Below, piece after piece: positions 6,993-13,630 of a stretch of 17,017 nt of DNA (position 1 is its first letter; each line of letters begins with the position of its first letter). Source of the stretch: Blastocatellia bacterium UBA7656 (GTDB taxonomy: Bacteria > Acidobacteriota > Blastocatellia > UBA7656); NCBI GenBank assembly GCA_002483445.1, contig DLHY01000058.1:55274-72290 (forward strand), given 5' to 3'. Under the pieces are notes generated by a model. The model saw nothing but the letters and a program-made list of their open reading frames with translations. It was not told the DNA's origin and did not search any database. The position numbers and the translations under genes were made by a program.

Positions 6993-7688
6993 TCAGTCAA
7001 TCAACCGACCATCTTCAAGACGCAACACCCGGTCGCAGGTGGATGCCAGCCTCTCATTGTGAGTCACAATGATGGAGGTGAGTTTTTGCGACCTGTGAAT
7101 CCCCTTGAGAAGGCTATGAATGCTCTCACTCGTTCTGCTGTCGAGATCGCCCGTTGGCTCATCAGCCAGCAGCAGGCGGGGCCTCGCTACAAGCGCCCTG
7201 GCCAGCGCAACGCGCGCCTGCTCTCCCCCCGACATCTCACCCGGACGGTGCGTAATCCTCTCGGCCAGTTCCACATCCGTGAGAACTGCAAGAGCGCGCT
7301 CTCTAGCTTCGCTCATGGATCGTCGGGCGATGAGCAACGGCATCATCACGTTTTCAAGGGCTGTAAACTCGGGCAGCAGGTGATGAAACTGGAAAATGAA
7401 ACCAATTTCCCTGTTCCGAAACCTCGCCAAGTCTACATCACCGAATTTGAATATGTCAAACTCACCCACCTTGACCGCGCCCGCATTGGGCCGGTCTAGT
7501 CCTCCCAAAATGTGCAATAGGGTCGATTTTCCTGCTCCCGACGGGCCGACTATCGCGATCATTTCACCTTCCGTGACCGTCAGACTCAACTCTTCGAAAA
7601 CTACTACGCGATTTCTATTCGATTCGTAGATCTTCGTCACCCGTTCGGCCCAAAGCAGTGGCAAAGAGGGACGGGCAGAGTGGGACAT
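6993..7688 (-). CDS. lolD: LolD, ATPase of the lipoprotein-releasing ABC transporter
   Basis: A 231-residue cytoplasmic ATPase that powers extraction of lipoproteins from the inner membrane for transfer towards the outer membrane. It has Walker A GPSGAGKST (48-56), Q-loop Q100, signature MSGGEQ (152-157), Walker B LLLADE (172-177) and the switch histidine H210. Sequences around these (TALENVMMPLL, DEPTGDLDS) are characteristic of LolD/MacB-type ATPases. The frame also opens at an ATG at 7745 that overlaps the lolC stop in ATGAGTGA. I chose 7688 because GAGGAAGG lies four bases upstream and the length then equals known LolD proteins; the longer form would add 19 residues. It directly follows its membrane partner lolC. 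Confidence 0.93.
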   Translation of the reverse strand: MSHSARPSLPLLWAERVTKIYESNRNRVVVFEELSLTVTEGEMIAIVGPSGAGKSTLLHILGGLDRPNAGAVKVGEFDIFKFGDVDLARFRNREIGFIFQFHHLLPEFTALENVMMPLLIARRSMSEARERALAVLTDVELAERITHRPGEMSGGEQARVALARALVARPRLLLADEPTGDLDSRTSESIHSLLKGIHRSQKLTSIIVTHNERLASTCDRVLRLEDGRLID

Positions 7689-7692
7689 TCGA

Positions 7693-7700
7693 CCTTCCTC
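7693..7700 (-). promoter_or_regulatory. Ribosome-binding site that decides the lolD start
   Basis: The minus strand reads GAGGAAGG, four bases before the ATG at 7688. The alternative ATG at 7745 has only GAGG nine bases upstream, inside the lolC coding region. Confidence 0.55.
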
Positions 7701-7737
7701 ATCGCGAAAAATATTTTTAATGTGTGAACCGCTCGCT

Positions 7738-8985
7738 TCACTCATAACGCAACGCCTCTACGGGATCGAGACGCGACGCGCGCCACGCCGGATAGAGAGT
7801 AGATAGAAAACTGATGACGATGGTTATCGCGCACACCAGAATTATATCCGACCATCGAGTGTGAAAAGGCAGATAATCGAGCGCATACGCGCCAGCCGGA
7901 AGCTTCACCAATTTGTTTGAATTGGCAAAATGACTCAGCCCCAAGCCCGCAGCAAGCCCCGCGATCATCCCCACGACTCCGATCAGAAGTCCCTGAATCA
8001 TAAACAGCCACATCACGCTTCGGCTAGTCGCGCCCATCGATTTCAGCACCGCGATATCCCTCTGCTTTTCCATCACGATCATCACCAGCACCGAGATGAT
8101 ATTGAGCGCGGCTATTCCGATGACGATGAGCAACGCGATGCCTGAAAAAAGTTTTTCATAACTGAGCGCGGTATAAATCGGCGCATTCAATTCCTGCCAG
8201 TCCTGAACCGTGTAGTCATCGCCGACGGCCTGGATCACCTCGCGCCCGATTGCTTTCACATCATCGACATCCTCGACCTTGATCTGAATTATATCGGCCA
8301 CGTCTTCCGCGCCTGAAAGACGCTGCGCCGCTTCGAGCGAGATGTAGCCCCAGGTCGCGTCATATTCGCCAAGCCCGGATTCGAAAAGACCAGCGACGCG
8401 AAATTCTCTGTAACGCGGCTCGACGCCCATCGGTGTGAGATGCCCTTCAGGAGAAAGCACCGTCGCGATGTCGCCCGTCTTCAATCCGATTGACTCGGCC
8501 AACTGGCGACCTACGACGATGCGATCAGTCTTCACGCCGCTTTCCGGTTCTATCTCAGGTTGAGCAAGCAGCGCGGCATCGCCTTCGATAGTAAACCTGA
8601 AAACTTCATTAGCCTCGCGCGACGCGGCCATATCGACGCCTTTGAGTATCGCCCCCTCGATATCCTTCGATCCCTGAATCAACACTCTCTTGTAAAGGGT
8701 GGCCGAAGCGTCTCGGACACGGGCGACCCTGATCGCCTGTTCGGAGAGCGCGCGATAATTTTCTATCGGGTGGCCGTCCTTGCGCATCAGGTTGATGTGA
8801 GCGGTGCCTGAGAGAATCTTGGCCTGAAACTCCTCGCGAAATCCGGTCATCAACGCAAGCACGATTATGAGCGAAGCCACGCCCGCCGCGACTGCAAACG
8901 TGGCGATAACGGTGATGACCGAAATCATCACCTGTTTGCGCTTGGCTCTGAGGTATCTGAGGGCGATGAAGAGTTCGTAAGGCAT
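7738..8985 (-). CDS. lolC: LolC/LolE-family lipoprotein-releasing permease
   Basis: A 415-residue inner-membrane permease that works with LolD to release lipoproteins. Topology is the classic one: an N-terminal helix (about 21-46), a large periplasmic domain (about 50-275), then three helices (280-305, 324-350, 379-399). Family signatures are visible: FIALRYLRAKRK at the N-terminus, the cytoplasmic coupling stretch EKQRDIAVLKSMGAT (306-320), and YPAWRASRLDPVEALRYE at the end. Only one such permease is in the window, so it may form a homodimer (as in LolF-type systems) or pair with one encoded elsewhere. It lies 45 bases after lysS. The space between is a 7-bp repeat element that abuts the start codon, and I see no Shine-Dalgarno sequence. 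Expression may depend on read-through from lysS. Confidence 0.93.
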   Translation of the reverse strand: MPYELFIALRYLRAKRKQVMISVITVIATFAVAAGVASLIIVLALMTGFREEFQAKILSGTAHINLMRKDGHPIENYRALSEQAIRVARVRDASATLYKRVLIQGSKDIEGAILKGVDMAASREANEVFRFTIEGDAALLAQPEIEPESGVKTDRIVVGRQLAESIGLKTGDIATVLSPEGHLTPMGVEPRYREFRVAGLFESGLGEYDATWGYISLEAAQRLSGAEDVADIIQIKVEDVDDVKAIGREVIQAVGDDYTVQDWQELNAPIYTALSYEKLFSGIALLIVIGIAALNIISVLVMIVMEKQRDIAVLKSMGATSRSVMWLFMIQGLLIGVVGMIAGLAAGLGLSHFANSNKLVKLPAGAYALDYLPFHTRWSDIILVCAITIVISFLSTLYPAWRASRLDPVEALRYE

Positions 8986-8987
8986 GG

Positions 8988-9065
8988 CAGGTTACAGGGA
9001 ACAGGTTACAGGGAACAGGTTCCAAGACATCTATTCTCTGTCCCCTGTCCCCTGTCCACTGTCCC
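8988..9065. repeat. Inverted 7-bp arrays spanning the lysS/lolC junction
   Basis: The left arm (8988-9022) is five 7-bp units alternating CAGGTTA and CAGGGAA. The right arm (9038-9065) is four units of CTGTCCC, one with a final A. Reversed, the right arm reads CAGGGGA units, so the arms pair imperfectly around 15 bases. The right arm lies inside the end of lysS and encodes its last residues. The left arm comes within two bases of the lolC ATG. Confidence 0.88.
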
Positions 9066-10767
9066 CTTTTTCTGGTCGCATGTGAGGAAACAAAATAACG
9101 TCGCGTATCGATTTCTGATTGGTCAGGATCATCACCAGCCGGTCTATGCCTATGCCTTCGCCTGCGGTCGGCGGCATCCCGTAGGAGAGCGCGCGAAGAT
9201 AGTCTTCATCAATGACCATAGCTTCATCGTCGCCGCGTTCGCGCAGTTTCATTTGATCTTCAAAGCGGCGACGCTGATCAGCCGGGTCGTTGATCTCGCA
9301 AAAGGCGTTGGCTATCTCCATACCGGCGATGAATAACTCGAATCGGTCGACGAATCGCGGATCGGTTTCGCTCTGCTTCGAGAGCGGCGAAAGCTCTACG
9401 GGAAATTCGGTGATGAAAACCGGGTCGTTCAGATGCGGTTCGGCCACCTGCTCGAACAACTCGCCGAGCAGATGCCCGTAATCGAGGGATTTGAGATTTG
9501 AGATTTGAGATTTGAGATTATCGGGCAACTTGTTGATCCACTCGACCAATCCTTCACGCGTTGCCAGATCGTCAACCGTTGGACGCTGTCTCTCTAATGG
9601 AGTTTCTTGCTCGGCTAGGGACTCCGACTGTCGCTTCCTTGCCGCATCACAGATCGCACATCGCCCTGGATCATGCGTAATCGTATATATGTCGTCTAAC
9701 ATTTGCTTCATCTCTCTAAGGCCGGTTTCCCAGGGATGAATGTTCGGCGGCAAGTAATCCCATTTATTCCAGAAATGAATCACAGCCTCGCGCATGGTGA
9801 GCCGCTTCCACGGGCGTGTGAAATCGATTTTGCGCTCGCCGTATTCGATCACCGTCGCGCCGCAGATTTTTTCGACCAGTTCCGAAATCAGATTCTCAGT
9901 CAGTCGGATGAGGTCTTCGTAATCCGAATAAGCCTCGTACCATTCGAGCATCGTGAATTCCGGGTTGTGACGAATCGAAAGCCCCTCGTTTCGGAAATTG
10001 CGATTGATCTCGTATACCTTTTCGAATCCGCCTGCGATCAGTCTTTTCAAATAAAGCTCAGGCGCGATCCTCGCGTAGAGATCGATGTCGAGCGCGTTGT
10101 GATGAGTTTTGAAAGGCCGAGCCGCCGCCCCCGTAGCAAGGGGCGTAAGCATTGGCGTTTCGACTTCGACGTACCCGCGCGCGTCGAAGTAAGAGCGAAT
10201 ATGGCGAATGATGGCGGATCGTTTCTCGAAGACTTCGCGGACGCTGCGATTGGCAATCAGATCGGCGTAACGCTGGCGATAGCGAATCTCTATGTCGTGA
10301 AGGCCATAATACTTATCGGGCGGAGGCGTGAGAGCCTTCGAGAGAAAAGTGAGCGATTCGGCGTGAATGGAAAGCTCGCCTGTTTTAGTTCGAAAGAGAA
10401 AGCCTTCGACTCCGATGAAATCACCGAGGTCGAGCAGCTTGAAAAGATTCCATGTTTTTTCGTCCACCTCGTTCGAGCGCAGATAGATTTGCAGAAGTTC
10501 GCGCCCGTCGGTGAAGCGAATGAAAGCGGCCTTGCCCATTTTGTTGATGGCGTGAATGCGGCCTGCGGCTTTTATATGCGGGCGAGCGGTCTGAAGTTCT
10601 TCGCCGGTCTTTGAAGAGAGCCGCGCGATTATTTCATTGATCGTGTGTGTGCTATCGAATTTATGCGGGTAAGGATTGAAGCCCTGTTGAATGATCTCGT
10701 CGAGCGAAAGGCGACGCTCGCGCATCTGGTCGTTCAGGTCGGTTTCACTGTGCTGCTCGTCTGTCAT
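9031..10767 (-). CDS. lysS: Lysyl-tRNA synthetase, class II
   Basis: A 578-residue enzyme that charges tRNA-Lys with lysine. Residues 66-147 are the OB-fold anticodon-binding domain. The class II motifs are motif 1 around YVEVETPML (199-207), motif 2 RNFRNEGLSIRHNPEFTMLE (256-275) and motif 3 GEGIGIDRLVM (536-546). The ATG at 10767 has CAGGAG six bases upstream; a TTG start at 10788 would coincide with the predicted transcription start. Two oddities stand out. Residues about 350-430 contain an insertion of roughly 65 residues relative to the E. coli enzyme, including a CAIC pair and a segment (417-428) translated from a 7-bp tandem repeat. The protein also continues past the usual FPHMRPE end with eleven residues translated from another 7-bp array. 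All catalytic motifs are intact, so it should be functional. Confidence 0.97.
   Translation of the reverse strand: MTDEQHSETDLNDQMRERRLSLDEIIQQGFNPYPHKFDSTHTINEIIARLSSKTGEELQTARPHIKAAGRIHAINKMGKAAFIRFTDGRELLQIYLRSNEVDEKTWNLFKLLDLGDFIGVEGFLFRTKTGELSIHAESLTFLSKALTPPPDKYYGLHDIEIRYRQRYADLIANRSVREVFEKRSAIIRHIRSYFDARGYVEVETPMLTPLATGAAARPFKTHHNALDIDLYARIAPELYLKRLIAGGFEKVYEINRNFRNEGLSIRHNPEFTMLEWYEAYSDYEDLIRLTENLISELVEKICGATVIEYGERKIDFTRPWKRLTMREAVIHFWNKWDYLPPNIHPWETGLREMKQMLDDIYTITHDPGRCAICDAARKRQSESLAEQETPLERQRPTVDDLATREGLVEWINKLPDNLKSQISNLKSLDYGHLLGELFEQVAEPHLNDPVFITEFPVELSPLSKQSETDPRFVDRFELFIAGMEIANAFCEINDPADQRRRFEDQMKLRERGDDEAMVIDEDYLRALSYGMPPTAGEGIGIDRLVMILTNQKSIRDVILFPHMRPEKGDSGQGTGDRE
9488..9519. 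repeat. 7-bp tandem array (GATTTGA)n inside lysS
   Basis: Four perfect copies of GATTTGA and a partial fifth lie within the lysS coding region. Three units make 21 bases, so the reading frame repeats every seven residues (NLKSQIS then NLKS). The array sits in the poorly conserved insertion of the protein, where it does little harm to the catalytic core. Confidence 0.92.
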
Positions 10768-10773
10768 GGTTTT

Positions 10774-10779
10774 CTCCTG
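10774..10779 (-). promoter_or_regulatory. Ribosome-binding site of lysS
   Basis: CAGGAG on the minus strand, six bases before the ATG at 10767. It selects this start over the in-frame TTG at 10788. Confidence 0.6.
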
Positions 10780-10795
10780 AATCAACAAAGAAGCG

Positions 10796-10825
10796 ATTAT
10801 AGGAATCGGTCGGAAAGGGTGTCAA
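10796..10825 (-). promoter_or_regulatory. lysS: Consensus sigma-70 promoter of lysS
   Basis: The minus strand carries a perfect TTGACA (10825-10820), an 18-base spacer and a perfect TATAAT (10801-10796). Transcription should start near 10789, giving a leader of about 20 bases before the lysS ATG. It is the strongest promoter match in the window and probably drives lysS-lolC-lolD and perhaps clpC. Confidence 0.75.
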
Positions 10826-10836
10826 CTTGAGGGCAG

Positions 10837-10866
10837 TTGCAAGCGTTCAAGGCGCGCTGCTATGAT
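10837..10866 (+). promoter_or_regulatory. Candidate sigma-70 promoter of the M48 protease gene
   Basis: TTGCAA (10837-10842), an 18-base spacer and TATGAT (10861-10866) match four and five of six consensus bases. Its -35 box lies only eleven bases from that of the lysS promoter, back to back. The leader would be about 80 bases. Confidence 0.45.
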
Positions 10867-10954
10867 AACGACAGTCTGGCTTGAGCCGATAAGACGGCGC
10901 GCACACTGACAATCATCGTTGATGCGCAGGTGGGAACCTCGAAAGGAGGTCGAT

Positions 10955-11950
10955 ATGAAGTTCCGATCCTCATTCTCGAAACAGGCAATCGCTATTTCGA
11001 TCCTATTCATAATTCCGACTGCGACTTTCGCACAGCAGAAAAGAGACGTGAAGCCGCTCAAGGATAAAGATAATCCTCTGATGATAGGCAAGCGCGACAT
11101 CAACAAAGGCAATTGGAATTTTTACTCTGCTGACAAAGAACTTGGCATCGGTCGTCAGCTTGCCGACGAAGTCGAGCGCAAGGCGAAGTTCGTCACCGAC
11201 CCGGCTGTTACCGAGTACATCAATCGCGTGGCCCAGAATATAGTCCTTCGCTCAGACGCGAAAATCGTATTCGTCATCAAGGTCATCGATTCGCCCGACA
11301 TAAACGCATTCGCGCTTCCCGGCGGATTCCTCTATGTCAACAGCGGATTGATCATCGCTGCAAATTCTGAGGCCGAGCTTGCCGGAGTGATGGCGCACGA
11401 GATAGCGCACGTGACCGCCCGCCACGGAGTAGAGCAGGCTACGAAGGGAACGCTTTTTCAGTATCTCTCCATCCCGCTGTTGTTCGTCGGCGGCGTGCCG
11501 GGTTTGATCATGCAGAACGCGGCGAATATTTTAGTTCCGCTCGGCTATCTGAAATTCAGTCGCGGGGCCGAAGAGGAAGCCGACCGGCTGGGGCTTCAGT
11601 ATCTATGGGCCTCCGGGTATGACCCGACCGAGATGCTAAACTTTTTCGAGAAGCTCAAGGCGAAGGAGCGGAGGAAGCCCGGAACTCTCGAAAAAATTTT
11701 CAGCACGCATCCGCCGACCGGGAAACGAGTGGAAAAGGCTCACGCGCTGCTCGTGCGATTTCCCGAACGCGATGAGTACATGATTTCAAGTTCAGAGTTC
11801 GCTTCTATCAAACAGCGAGTGCTTGAAGTCACCCACCAGCAGCAATCAAACAAAGATGGAAGCGGCGGACCGACCCTCAAACGCAAGCCCACGATTGAAG
11901 ACCCCGACGCGCCTAAGAATCCGCCGACTCTCAAACGCAAACCCAATTGA
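10955..11950 (+). CDS. Secreted M48-family zinc metalloprotease
   Basis: A 331-residue protease. Residues 1-26 form a Sec signal peptide ending in TFA, so the enzyme acts in the periplasm or is membrane-associated. The zinc site is HEIAH (148-152), with the third ligand expected at E206 in RGAEEEADRLG. The surrounding INAFALPGGFLYVNSGL (116-132) and the FSTHPPTGKRV segment (249-259) are typical of the BepA/YfgC and LoiP branch of M48, which acts in outer-membrane protein quality control. No TPR domain follows. Instead the C-terminus has a polar tail in which PTLKRKP occurs twice (307-312 region and 324-330). The ATG at 10955 follows GGAGGT; an upstream in-frame ATG at 10919 would spoil the signal peptide. 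The stop codon lies inside the first unit of a 9-bp repeat. Confidence 0.93.
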   Translation: MKFRSSFSKQAIAISILFIIPTATFAQQKRDVKPLKDKDNPLMIGKRDINKGNWNFYSADKELGIGRQLADEVERKAKFVTDPAVTEYINRVAQNIVLRSDAKIVFVIKVIDSPDINAFALPGGFLYVNSGLIIAANSEAELAGVMAHEIAHVTARHGVEQATKGTLFQYLSIPLLFVGGVPGLIMQNAANILVPLGYLKFSRGAEEEADRLGLQYLWASGYDPTEMLNFFEKLKAKERRKPGTLEKIFSTHPPTGKRVEKAHALLVRFPERDEYMISSSEFASIKQRVLEVTHQQQSNKDGSGGPTLKRKPTIEDPDAPKNPPTLKRKPN

Positions 11951-12045
11951 GAGTCTTGAGAGTCCAGAGAGTCTAGCGAGTCTTGAGAGTCGGGGAAGCA
12001 TGAATTCTTCGACTCTCAAGACTCTCAAGACTCGCTAGACTTCTG
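11947..12045. repeat. Inverted 9-bp arrays downstream of the M48 gene, 22-bp perfect stem
   Basis: The left arm (11947-11991) has five 9-bp units of the type TTGAGAGTC, two of them diverged to CAGAGAGTC and TAGCGAGTC. The right arm (from 12011) has GACTCTCAA twice, then GACTCGCTA and a partial unit. Bases 11970-11991 and 12020-12041 are perfectly complementary over 22 bp around a 28-base loop. The M48 stop codon is within the first unit. No T-run follows, so it is not a classic terminator, but the RNA would form a strong 3' hairpin. Confidence 0.88.
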
Positions 12046-12128
12046 ATAAAAACCATTTATTACCTCGCTGCCGCAGGAATCGTGTATCATAATCGCTCTT
12101 TTATGCTGCGAGCCAAGAAGTCTCTGAC

Positions 12129-12206
12129 GTACAACAGGCTGCCAGCCTGTTGACACCCTGAAAGTGCGAAAATTTGGGGAAGCAGCAGGCTGGCAGCCTA
12201 CTGTAC
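12129..12206. repeat. REPIN-like element, family A, upstream of leuC
   Basis: The left hairpin (12132-12152) is identical to the palindrome at 2198-2218 and 2229-2249. The right hairpin (12183-12203) is a diverged inverted copy with centre GGCTGGCAGCC. Thirty bases separate them, and both outer ends read GTAC. The element ends only six bases before the GGAGG ribosome-binding site of leuC (12213-12217), so it is likely part of the leuCD leader RNA. Confidence 0.85.
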
Positions 12207-12229
12207 ATGTTCGGAGGAAACTATCAGCA

Positions 12230-13627
12230 ATGCCGCGAACACTTTTTGAAAAAGTATGGGACAACCATGTTGTTCACTGGGAAGAAGGCAAGCCCGCGCT
12301 CATCTACATCGATTGCCATCTCGTGCATGAAGTAACATCGCCGCAGGCATTCGAGGGCCTGCGACTGGCTGGGAGACGTGTCCGCCGCCCCGATCTCACC
12401 TTCGCCACAATCGATCACAACGTCCCGACCTGGAGCCGATTGCTTCCGATACTCGATCCCACGTCGAAAACTCAGATCGAAACGCTCGAACAAAACTGCA
12501 AGGATTTCGATGTGACGCTCTTCGGTCTCGACAGCCCGCATCAGGGAATCGTTCATGTGATTGGGCCTGAAATGGGACTGACTCAACCCGGTATGACGGT
12601 CGTTTGCGGAGACTCTCACACATCGACTCACGGCGCATTCGGCGCGCTGGCCTTCGGCATAGGCACGAGCGAAGTCGAACACGTGCTTGCAACGCAATGC
12701 CTGATTCAATCGCGTCCGAAAAGTTTTCTCATAGAACTTGAAGGCCGATTCGCTCGCGGCGTGACGGCGAAAGACGTGATTCTCTACATCATTCGCACGA
12801 TAGGGACGGACGGAGCCACGGGACATGTGATCGAATACGCGGGCGAGATGATTCGCGCGCTTTCGATGGAAGAGCGAATGACCGTGTGCAATATGTCTAT
12901 CGAAGCTGGCGCGCGCGCGGGAATGATCGCGCCCGATGAGACGACGTTCGCTTATCTCGAAGGGCGACCCTTTGCGCCTGCGGCATTCGAAGAGGCGGTC
13001 AATTATTGGAAAGCTTTACCGACAGACGAAGGCGCTTGCTTTGATCGCAGCATAGCGATTGATGTTTCCAGTCTTGCGCCGCAGGTTAGCTGGGGGACGA
13101 ATCCGGCTATGGTTACGGATGTCACGGGCGAGATTCCCGACCCTGATTCACTTGAAGATGAGAACGCGCGCAAAGCCGCCCGCCGCGCGCTTGACTACAT
13201 GGGCCTTGAGCCGGGAACGGCTATCGAAGAGATAAAACTTGATCGCGTGTTCATCGGTTCATGCACCAACTCGCGCATGGAAGACCTGCGCGCGGCTGCC
13301 ACGGTGATAGCAGGAAGAAAAGTAGCGTCAAACGTCAGAGCGATGGTCGTACCCGGTTCGCAGCAGATCAAACAGCAGGCCGAGCGTGAAGGTCTGGATT
13401 TGATATTTCGGGAAGCGGGTTTTGACTGGCGCGAGTCGGGTTGCAGCATGTGTCTGGGGATGAACCCGGACATTTTAGAACCGGGCGAGCGATGCGCTTC
13501 TACATCCAACCGCAATTTCGAGGGCCGTCAGGGGCGCGGCGGTCGCACTCACCTTGTAAGCCCGCAGATGGCAGCGGCGGCGGCGATAGCGGGCCGCTTC
13601 GTCGATGTGCGCCAGTGGGAAAATTAA
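12230..13627 (+). CDS. leuC: 3-isopropylmalate dehydratase, large subunit
   Basis: A 465-residue aconitase-family protein. With LeuD it isomerises 2-isopropylmalate to 3-isopropylmalate in leucine biosynthesis. The three cysteines that bind the catalytic 4Fe-4S cluster are C345 in FIGSCTNSRMEDL and C405 and C408 in ESGCSMCLGMNPD. Other family signatures are ATIDHNVPTW (59-68) and GDSHTSTHGAFGALAFGIGTSE within 127-148. Length is normal. The ATG at 12230 lies 12 bases after GGAGG, a slightly long spacing. The frame extends upstream to 12164, but that part is translated from the palindromic repeat and does not resemble LeuC. leuD follows after three bases; leuA and leuB are not in the window. 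Confidence 0.97.
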   Translation: MPRTLFEKVWDNHVVHWEEGKPALIYIDCHLVHEVTSPQAFEGLRLAGRRVRRPDLTFATIDHNVPTWSRLLPILDPTSKTQIETLEQNCKDFDVTLFGLDSPHQGIVHVIGPEMGLTQPGMTVVCGDSHTSTHGAFGALAFGIGTSEVEHVLATQCLIQSRPKSFLIELEGRFARGVTAKDVILYIIRTIGTDGATGHVIEYAGEMIRALSMEERMTVCNMSIEAGARAGMIAPDETTFAYLEGRPFAPAAFEEAVNYWKALPTDEGACFDRSIAIDVSSLAPQVSWGTNPAMVTDVTGEIPDPDSLEDENARKAARRALDYMGLEPGTAIEEIKLDRVFIGSCTNSRMEDLRAAATVIAGRKVASNVRAMVVPGSQQIKQQAEREGLDLIFREAGFDWRESGCSMCLGMNPDILEPGERCASTSNRNFEGRQGRGGRTHLVSPQMAAAAAIAGRFVDVRQWEN

Positions 13628-13630
13628 ACG

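Noticed and set aside
9703..10614. A 303-codon plus-strand frame opposite lysS.
   Set aside because: It is a shadow of lysS, whose class II synthetase motifs are complete on the other strand.
12164..12229. An earlier start for leuC.
   Set aside because: The extension lies in the repeat and upstream of GGAGG; known LeuC proteins begin as at 12230.
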